A DNA stretch of 64,000 bases from contig OY978530.1 in the NCBI GenBank assembly GCA_963854835.1, forward strand, positions 29,668,695 through 29,732,694. Direction: 5' to 3'. This document shows positions 55,962-64,000 of this stretch, one piece after another. Positions within the stretch are counted from its first letter, which is position 1. Each line of letters opens with the position of its first letter. Source of the DNA: Megamerina dolium. Its lineage: Eukaryota > Arthropoda > Insecta > Diptera > Megamerinidae. Position numbers and translations under genes: made by a program. A model generated the notes under the pieces. It worked only from the letters and a program-made list of their open reading frames with translations. It had not been told where the DNA came from and made no database searches.

Positions 55962-58311
55962 CTAAGCTAGTAATATCTGCGATATACTGTCCCCCAAGAT
56001 ACAGTATTACCGAACAGCAATATAAAGAATTTTTCTCAACTCTTGGTAGCAAATTCTTGGTTGCTGGCGATTTCAACGCCAAACACACTCACTGGGGCTC
56101 CCGCTTAATAACTCCAAAAGGCAGAAGACTATGTTCAATCATCACTAACCATGGCTACGATGTTATTTCAAATGGTCAACCCACATATTGGCCGACGGAC
56201 AAGAGGAAAATACCCGATCTCATAGACTTTGGAGTAGCCAAAGGTTTGCAGATGGAAAATATCTTCACAGAGTGTAATTATGATCTATCATCTGACCACT
56301 CACACACGGTAATATCTATAAAATCACCAAGCTCCCAAGGCAATTGCGTTAGAAAGAAAATAGACTGGTTGAAATTCAAGAAATATATAAATTCCCATCT
56401 TCCTCTGAGTACTGTATTAAGAAATGGACACGATGTAGACTCAGCACTCGAAAAATTCAACCAGCTGCTCTCATTAGCTCTCAGCTCAGCCACCTGCACA
56501 AAGGTATGCAAGCAGTCAAACTATAGCCCATACACACCAGCCGATATTGAATTGCTAGTAAGACAGAAAAGAAGACTCCGAAGACAATGGCAAGAATTCA
56601 GATCACCGAATCTGAAAACACAGCTACAGCACTGCACTCGAAAATTAAAGCAAGCCTTAAAAAATAAAAACAACAAAGAGTTAGAAGAGCACATAGCGAA
56701 ATTAACACCTGGTGAAGCGTCAGACTACTCTTTGTGGAAATCAGCAAAAAACTCAAATCGGCCAATTCTCACTGATTCCCCCATCCGTTTGAGTGACGGT
56801 AATTGGGCTAGAAGCAACTGTGAGAAGGGTTTGGCTTTCGGAAACCACCTAAAAAGTGTGTTTACACCCAATCCACCCTCTTCACAGTCCTCATTAACAA
56901 AATTAACTTCTCAACCTTGCTCAATAACGCTCAAAATTAAAAAAAAGGATATATTCAAAGCAATTTATAAAGATTTAAACCCAAAAAAATCACCTGGTCC
57001 AGATAAAATTACCGGTAAAATGATAAAAGAGCTACCTCTGACTTCAGTAATTCATCTGATGCACATTTTCAATGCTATCCTTCGTACTAAACACTATCCC
57101 AAATGCTGGAAAACTTCAAAAATTATTATGATAGCAAAACCAGGAAAAGACCCTACAAAAGTTGCATCGTACAGACCTATCAGCCTCCTGCCTCTACTCT
57201 CTAAAGTATTCGAAAAGCTACTTGTTATGAATATAACTCCATTTATTAATCTCAACCAACTGATTCCCCGACATCAGTTTGGATTTAGAAAACAGCACTG
57301 CACAATAGAACAAGTCCACCGCATTGTAACTCTGATAAGGAACACTTTTGAAGAAAAAAGTATTGCTCAGTTGTCTTTCTTGATATCACTCAAGCTTTCG
57401 ATAAAGTATGGCACGATGACCTTATTTACAAACTCAAACTATTACTGCCTGCAAATGTCTCCTCATTGCTTAGTAGCTACCTCACGAAAAGACAATTTCT
57501 CGTACATCACAAGGATTACACAACAAATCCATTGGATATTCACGCTGGTGTTCCTCAAGGAAGCGTTTTGGGCCCCTTACTGTATCTCTTATACACTTCA
57601 GATATGCCCAATAATAACTATACATTCATATCGACCTTTGCTGATGATACGGCATTATTGTGCTCTCGCTCTAACCCCATAGAAGCTACTAAACTCCTGC
57701 AGACTCATGTCGATTCTCTCGAAATCTGGCTAGCAAAATGGCGTATAAAAGTCAATGAATCAAAGAGCGTACATGTAACCTTCACGCTAAGGCCAGATAC
57801 ATGTCCCCCACTTAAAATTAATGGCCAATCAGTTCCACAATGTTCCTCAACAAAGTACTTGGGTATTCACCTCGACAGAAGGTTGACCTGGAAAAATCAC
57901 ATAGAAGCAAAGAAAACTCTGATCAAGCTTAAAATTAATCAGTTATGGTGGCCGTTACACAAAAGCTCAAAATTGAATCCCGAATACAAAGTGCTATTAT
58001 ATAAAGCAATCCTGAAGCTAATCTGGACTTATGGTATTCAGTTTTAGGGCACCGCATCTCCCTCAAATATCGAAAAATTGCAGCGAATACAATCCAAGTG
58101 TCTGCGAATTATTGTAAACGCGCCTTGGTATATGAGGAACGTTAACATCCATCGAGATTTAAATGTACCCACAATTTCTGAGGAAGTTGCAATGTCCTGC
58201 AGAAGCTACATTCAAAAATTACACAATCATCCGAATCCCCTTGCTAGGCAATTGTTGTTGAGCACGTGGCATCGTCGATTAAAAAGAAAAGACACACTGA
58301 ATATGCTGTGA
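55962..58311 (+). pseudogene. Jockey ORF2, copy 3 (RT motifs present, frameshifted)
   Basis: Open from the endonuclease ([14 protein letters not shown]) to about 57355, where one A is missing from a run relative to copy 1 (GAAAAAAG for GAAAAAAAG), shifting the frame before the first RT Asp. The next frame (57466-58047) has GVPQGSVLGPLLYLLYTSD and TFADDTALL. A TGG to TAG change at about 58046 ends it. The C-terminus continues at 58078-58311. Confidence 0.88.
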
Positions 58312-58473
58312 AATTGCTATACCTCGCGACTCAACAAATTGTGATGGAACGTAGGGAATATCACATAATTTTAATTAGTTTGTAAGATTTGAATACTTAT
58401 TGTAAGTTTCTAAGTAATTTAGAAAGATCCAATAAAAAAGCTTATTAAAAAAAAATAAATAAAAAAAATAAAT
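55962..58473 (+). mobile_element. Jockey-clade LINE, copy 3 (5' truncated)
   Basis: Begins inside the endonuclease (CTAAGCTAGTAATATCTGCG, equal to about 26621 of copy 1) and runs to the A-rich 3' tail. It keeps the RT segment that copy 1 lost. No clear target duplication was found. Confidence 0.9.
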
Positions 58474-59110
58474 GCATGAAACTTGTATTTCAAATTAAGA
58501 TATTAACACAATTTCTCTAGCTTTTTATTTGCTGCTTCGATAATTCAATATGCAATACGCACACACACTGCGTACGTACAATGCGTATACACTACGATGT
58601 TGATGATGCTCGATGAGATGATCACTTGTGAGAAATGTATTTTCTAAGAATTCTTAACTAATTTTCAAACTATTTTATTTATTTTATTTCATAATAAATA
58701 CCATTAAATTAATTAATCAATCATAGCACTTTTTTTGCTTTCTTTCTTTGTAATGCTTCACTTTATTTGATAGTAAACAAATGTTCACATGCTGTGAAAA
58801 AAATGACGTAGGGCTAGAATTTTTTTTAAATTCGTTACGTGAGCTTGTCCAATTGGATCTTGATATACAATGTCGATTAACGCAAAAGGCAAATGAGTGA
58901 TAATGGAATAAACAGATGAGAGGGAGAGAGAGAAATAAACGAAGCCCGGTCTCATGATTGTACTTTCCATCTACATCTGTCGATGCGATGCGTGTCTACC
59001 ATAAGGCTTCTCGTGCGTCGCATGTTGATGCTGGTGTATCCATATGTAATATATAAACCATATATATATTATTATTTATTTATGTAGCATATTTTGCTAT
59101 TTATAAACAA
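58474..59110. other. Unassigned stretch
   Basis: No gene or repeat recognised. A short (AC)n run lies near 58558 and GA-rich sequence near 58918. Confidence 0.5.
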
Positions 59111-59570
59111 ATTGGTGTGTGATTTAGTGGCCGGCCTTTTTAGGGCCAATTTTTGATTCCGGTGACTGAAGTGAAGAGTATTCCATTAAGGGTGTTCTGC
59201 ATGGACCGAAACAAGTGGTAATCTGAAGACGGTCTTTTGTTTTTGATATCAAAATCGCCGTTTTTGAAGCGCATAAACCACTCATCTCACTGTGTATTAG
59301 ATAGAGAATTGTCGCCATACAGTTCCACAAGCAAACTATGACTTTCAGCCGCACTTTTCTTTGCAGAAAAGTAACAACACAACTTCACGCAAATCCTGTA
59401 TTTCGCTAATTCTAAACATTTTCCATCGTGAAAAAAAATTGAACCGAATTGAAAACTTTTGACTGATTTTAAAAACATTTAAAATAACATTTTGGACAAT
59501 GATGTATGACATTGCTTACGTGTGGCGCCATATGATGTAAAAGGCGGGTTACTAATTCGTACACCCAATA
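59111..59570 (-). mobile_element. Mariner relic, second family, internal deletion
   Basis: Ends resemble mariner inverted repeats (left TTGGTGTGTGATTTAGTGGCC, right inverted TTGGGTGTACGAATTAGTAAC). The minus-strand remains of transposase jump from the HTH region (KKSAAESHSLLVELYGDN, FMRFKNGDFDIKNK) to the C-terminal end (DYHLFRSMQNTLNGILF); the catalytic domain is gone. Confidence 0.75.
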
Positions 59571-60532
59571 CAATAGAATTCTATATATATTACATTTTCG
59601 TGTATTACTTACTAGCTAAGGAAATTTATTTACTCATATTTATTTCTAATGAAATCTATTATAATTCTTTTAAAATTATTTATATTTTTTTCACATTTTG
59701 GAATTTTATTATATAAAATGCGTCCTTTATACATCAAACTGTTTTGTGAACATATGACATTAGTACTCTAAAATATTGCGGTAGTTGGTTATGCGTCATT
59801 TTAAAAATAGACACCAGAATATTCTGTTGCGTGTGGTCAGAGACTTTAGAAGTAATGAGATATCCCACTGTTAATAGACAGCGTTTTAACAGCAAATCTG
59901 GCGATGAAACAATGGCCACCTTTTCACTCAAAGCCAAAAATGGTTTTAGATACACTGGAAACAGTTGAGAATGAGCATTTTCATACGTAAACCAACCGTA
60001 GCTTCACACAATCAATTTGAATCGGCATGTCACATAAATAAATACTTTCATATGTATGAATCCGACGATGAAGATTCAATATTGAAATTATATAGGATAA
60101 TTCCAAATTATATTTATACAAGAATATGCGAAATTCAGCATATGTAATACTTTGATTACTTTTTGATCAGAAATTAATGAATATTAAAATTTTATTAATA
60201 TATGTAGGCAATAAGAATTAATTAAATTATCATGGAACATGATTTTTTATTTAATTTACAATAATTAATTCTTATCAAAATGATTAGCTATCAGGTGAAT
60301 TTAAATAAGAAAGCATCCCTTATTTGCCTACTACACACAATCGACTCTATCATCTGTTCGATTTTAATTGCTCTCATTTTTTCGTTTTCTATATATTTTA
60401 CGTAGTAAAATATATAGAACCTAGAACCGTCCTAATCATTCGTGCAGCGAGTGCTGATAATGTTCACTCAAAATCCGACATTTTCAGTGGTGCTCCCGTT
60501 TTTTTGTTGATTATCCTACTCATTTGAAAATA
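59571..60532. other. Unassigned AT-rich stretch with one strong hairpin
   Basis: No gene recognised; the small ORFs at 59734-59955 (-) and 59965-60147 (+) have no support. A perfect 15-bp inverted repeat with a 3-base loop lies at 60387-60419 (TTCTATATATTTTAC, GTA, GTAAAATATATAGAA). Confidence 0.6.
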
Positions 60533-61816
60533 AAGGGTTATCCATTTTGCGGTTTCAAAAGTAAATGTAAATAAAACACATATAAAATTTTTTTTATCAT
60601 GATATTTCTTCTTTATTATAAAGTTTGAACGTTGACATTATGTGTGAAATACTACATCATTTAAATGAGCATCGATTCTTTTGAGGTAATTTTCGACCAC
60701 TTTTTGACACATATTGGGCGGTATCTCAGCCATAACGTGACGAATGTTGGTTTTTAGGTGCTCAAGAGTTAAAGGTTTATCTGCATAAACACGCTCTTTC
60801 GCGTAGCCCCACAAAAAAAAGTCAAGCGGTGTCAAATCGCATGATCTTGGTGGCCACTTGATATCGCCACGACGAGAAATTACGCGGCCAGAAAATTTCT
60901 CTTGCAATAAAGCCATATTCGCTCGAGTTGTGTGGCATGTGGCACCGTCTTGTTGAAACCACATATTCTCTAAGTCGTATTCTTCAATAGCAGGCTAAAA
61001 AAAAGTCGGTTATCATATGACCATAACGCTCCGAATTGACGGTGACAGTCGTTCCATCGTCGTTTTCGAAGAAGTAAGGTCCAATCACACCTCCGGACCA
61101 AAGAGCGCACCAAGCAGTGACTTTTTGTGGATGTAGTGGCCTCTCTTCAATTACTTGAGGATTCTCAGAACCCAAATACGACAATTTTGTTTGTTAACAT
61201 ACCCACCGAGTGAGGCATGTGCTTCGTCGCTGAAGAAAATTTTGTTCGAAAAATCGCCGTCCACCGCCTGTTGTTCAAGCACCCATTCGACGTATCTACG
61301 ACGTTGTGAATGGTCAGCTGGCTTCAGTTGTTGTGTGAGCTGGATTTTATATGGATGTAGGTGTAGATCCAAATGCAAAATACGCCATAATGTGCCGTAA
61401 GACAGTTCTAATTCCTGAGAACGACGAGGAATCGACACATTCGGGTCTTCATCAACACTTTCACTTACAGCAGCGATATTTTCGGTGGTACGAGCGAAAC
61501 GATGATGCACAGGCCTTACAATATCTGTAACCGATCCAGTCTCTTCATATTTCTTCACAATTTTGCCAATTGCTTGCGTAGTTGGACGATTATGTAAACC
61601 ATAATCTCCTCTTAAAGCACGATATGTGGCTGTGGCAGAATCACCATTTTTGTAGTAGGTTTTTACAATTTTAACGCGTTGTGCGATAGTTAAGCGATCC
61701 ATTTTCGCAAATGTCAGACTTTGAACTGAAAAAGAAAGAAATTGTTTTAACAACTCAGTTTGACAGATGTCGAATTCTAGCCCTATACTTTTGAAACCGC
61801 GAAATGGATAATCCTT
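60533..61816 (-). mobile_element. rosa-type (DD41D) Tc1/mariner element
   Basis: 1,284 bp with 31-bp inverted ends (AAGGGTTATCCATTTTGCGG... against AAGGATTATCCATTTCGCGG...) and TA on both sides (60531-60532, 61817-61818). Contains one transposase gene on the minus strand. Confidence 0.88.
60638..61702 (-). pseudogene. DD41D transposase, two frameshifts
   Basis: ATG at 61700-61702: MDRLTIAQRVKIVKTYYKNG. Catalytic Asp residues are in FFSDEAHASL, MWFQQDGATCHT and DLTPLDFFLWG; 41 residues separate the second and third, the spacing of the rosa group. A frameshift near 61180 (after QNCRIW) and another in a T run near 61000 break the frame. Other residues look conserved, so the damage is recent. 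Confidence 0.85.
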
Positions 61817-62212
61817 TATTATAATTCTTTATGCAAAGCTGATATTTTTTTATTTATGCAAAAATATTATTCCTGAAAAAACGAGAGCAAAAGCAACGAC
61901 AACTACGCAAGCGTAGGTGCGTGTGTAATCGAAGAAAGAACAATTTGTGTGTTGATTTTGGTGGCTGATGAATAGCACAAAAATGACAAAATCTTCAAAA
62001 ATGCTTTTGCAATCGCAAGTGCTATGTTGCCGATTGAATGCAATTATCAATGAAAAATATAGTATTTTGCTGAGCATACGTACATATACTTTTTATATAG
62101 GCAAATAGAAAGAAATGGTGGTTGACAAGCGGGCAAAGGTTTTCTCATTTTGATGGAGACTATCACACTAGTTAGCTGTAATACAACAATTTTACTTTAT
62201 CAATGATTCTCG
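61817..62212. other. Unassigned stretch
   Basis: No gene or repeat recognised on either strand. Confidence 0.5.
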
Positions 62213-62740
62213 CTTTATTTCTAATACTGGAGGGCCTCGTAAGGATCGCAGTATTTACAATTTCTTACACTCTTACACTAATACTGGAGGGCCTCGTAAG
62301 GATCGAAGTATTTTACAATTTCTTACACGCTAGCACTTCACACTCGGTACAAGACTAACAACTGAAAAGCACTGCCTCCACTAAGCTGGCAGCTTATATA
62401 CCATTTTTCTAATACTAGCCACATATCAATCTATCCACATACCAACATATAACATACAATAATATATTCACGCCACTTGTGTGTATGTATGTATGTGTTT
62501 ATGTACACGATCGATGCACTCCGCATGTGTATATACATTCGTGAGAACTCAACTTTTTGGTATTCACACACATGAGTAGTTCGCGTGATTTTAGTTATCA
62601 TGTTTGCTTACACAGGTATGCTTATGCATACCTGTGTGCGAGGGAAAGTGCTTTGTCAGCAGCAAATATGTATTTCACAATTTCGGGAAATATGTCGCGA
62701 GGCAAAATATGCATATGTGCGTATTTCATATTTTGGCTCT
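62213..62740. repeat. Partial LTR related to the solo LTR at 38972
   Basis: Inverted relative of about 39000-39600 (GGAGGGCCTCGTAAGGATCG, AAGCTGGCAGCTTATAT, GCCACATATCAATCTA, GAGGCAAAATATGCATATGT). A block of about 53 bp (TAATACTGGAGGGCCTCGTA...TTCTTACAC) is duplicated in tandem at 62230-62335. The ends are not preserved. Confidence 0.75.
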
Positions 62741-62880
62741 TCCTTCTCTCAGGAAGAAAAAATTATCATTCTAAAATAATAATAATTTTTTCTTATAAGG
62801 AAAAAGTTAAAATTATGCTTATTTTGTAAAATTAAGAACAATTCAAACCTATGAAACTTATGTGGAATAAAATTCAAAGT

Positions 62881-63126
<246 letters not shown>

Positions 63127-64000
63127 GTTACTGGTAATTCAACGATTATGGTGCCCATGATGACGATGTTCTTCTTGCTAGTTGTTTTCTGCTGTACTTA
63201 GCTTTTTAATAGTTTTGTTGCAGCTTTTGTTGTTGAAGTCTAGTAATTAAAACAGTAACTTTCTCTTTATCAAAGTTCGATTTTTGTTTCGGCAATTAGA
63301 GCGTGATTTTTTACATTGGGTTGATCTTCTGGCTGTTTTGTCATGGAAGCGTTAGATTATTATTTTGGTTTAAGTGAAAGTTGGTTTGGTGTGCTTGTGT
63401 GTATTGATGCTGGTGTCTAATGCGTCCAATGGTTTGATTCGACAGAATTTTTTTTTTTTATAGGAATGGTATGAACAATAGCTTGCAAAGTGGGTTTTGT
63501 GTGTACCACACTGCTAAGTAATATTGTCTATGTGAAACTCTGTACTCCTGGTGTAAGTGTTTAATGATTGGAGCAATAGTGGTAAGTGTTTAATGATTGG
63601 AGCAATAGAGAATATGTAATTTTGGTTCTGTTGTTTATCATTTTCTTCTGATGTGGATCAAAATCCATTGTCAATGATAAATACAGTAGCTGAAATATTT
63701 CATTCGGTTGTGGTTGCATGGTGGTCTGGTGGTGTTTTCGCAAGGTAACGTGTCTAACTGCCTCAACCAGGTGGGGCTAGCGCAATCCTTGTTGAACTCA
63801 TCGCAAGTCAACTTACTGGCTGTCATGTAGTTTGATCTGAGCGCTATGTGATGATACCTTTATTTGTTAATGAGGGGTAGTCATATAGCTTGCTCTGCTT
63901 ACTCTGTGATGGAGCTTTCATTATTATTAATGGGGGCCCTCCATGTGGCGACCACCGGGCAACGTCTTCCTGGCACCCGCTGGGAGACGGCTGAAGTGAG
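63127..64000. other. Unassigned stretch with a 27-bp tandem duplication
   Basis: GTGTTTAATGATTGGAGCAATAG occurs twice at 63557-63608. No convincing gene. The last 250 bases are less AT-rich than the rest and may belong to another element that continues outside the window. Confidence 0.4.

Noticed and set aside
59734..60147. Small ORFs as possible host genes
   Set aside because: No motif, no splice structure, and they lie in AT-rich sequence between transposon relics.

Overview
This 64 kb window is eukaryotic, AT-rich insect DNA and consists almost entirely of transposable elements nested inside one another. I found no host gene, rRNA gene or free-standing tRNA gene. The mix of families (env-less Gypsy, SAP-gag Gypsy, copia with an initiator-tRNA-Met-fragment primer site, BEL/Pao, Jockey, RTE, Tc1, mariner and DD41D rosa-type elements, PIF/Harbinger MITEs, Polinton) suggests a dipteran. 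The rosa-type element hints at a tephritid fruit fly; that placement is inference.

Layout. 1-1109 and 18038-18290 are the two halves of a decayed Polinton/Maverick-like region, split by an env-less Gypsy element (1110-18037, target duplication TCAA, LTRs identical by eye). The Gypsy pol gene is itself split twice. The first insertion is a tandem LTR-int-LTR-int-LTR block of another Gypsy-type family (7815-15022, TSD ATAT) whose gag begins with a SAP-like domain and runs straight into integrase with no protease or reverse transcriptase. The second is a Tc1-type transposon (15168-16818, TSD TA). From 18.4 to 29.1 kb the opposite strand carries fragments of a Polinton protein-primed DNA polymerase B, cut by a SINE, a mariner deletion derivative, a MITE, a hAT-type fragment and a 5'-complete Jockey element (24619-28921, 13-bp TSD).

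29.1-38 kb holds small unknown ORFs, an unidentified long-TIR transposon (31183-32678), a second unidentified transposon-type relic (33490-34640) and a shorter, MITE-interrupted copy of the SAP-gag element (35237-37576, minus strand). 38.75-46.27 kb is one RTE-type LINE on the minus strand, split by a solo LTR (38972-39741) and by a copia element (41184-45127). 46.8-49.6 kb is a pol-less BEL/Pao element with a SINE in its 5' LTR. 49.7-52.7 kb is a second Jockey copy holding a 13-bp-TSD SINE. 52.7-54.9 kb is a second Polinton fragment (integrase with chromodomain), whose end is a perfect 206-bp inverted match to the first bases of the window. 53.9-55.85 kb has long (TA)n tracts with a SINE head and a mariner derivative between them. 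55.96-58.47 kb is a third Jockey copy. The rest holds a mariner relic, a rosa-type DD41D element, a solo-LTR relative and another (TA)n tract.

Few elements could move on their own. The outer Gypsy element has complete gag and pol and a canonical -1 frameshift signal, but its integrase is split by insertions. The other retroelements have lost catalytic parts, several by internal deletions across the RT active site. Target duplications and interrupted reading frames give a relative order of insertion: Polinton first, then Gypsy and Jockey, then the SAP-gag block, Tc1 and SINEs.
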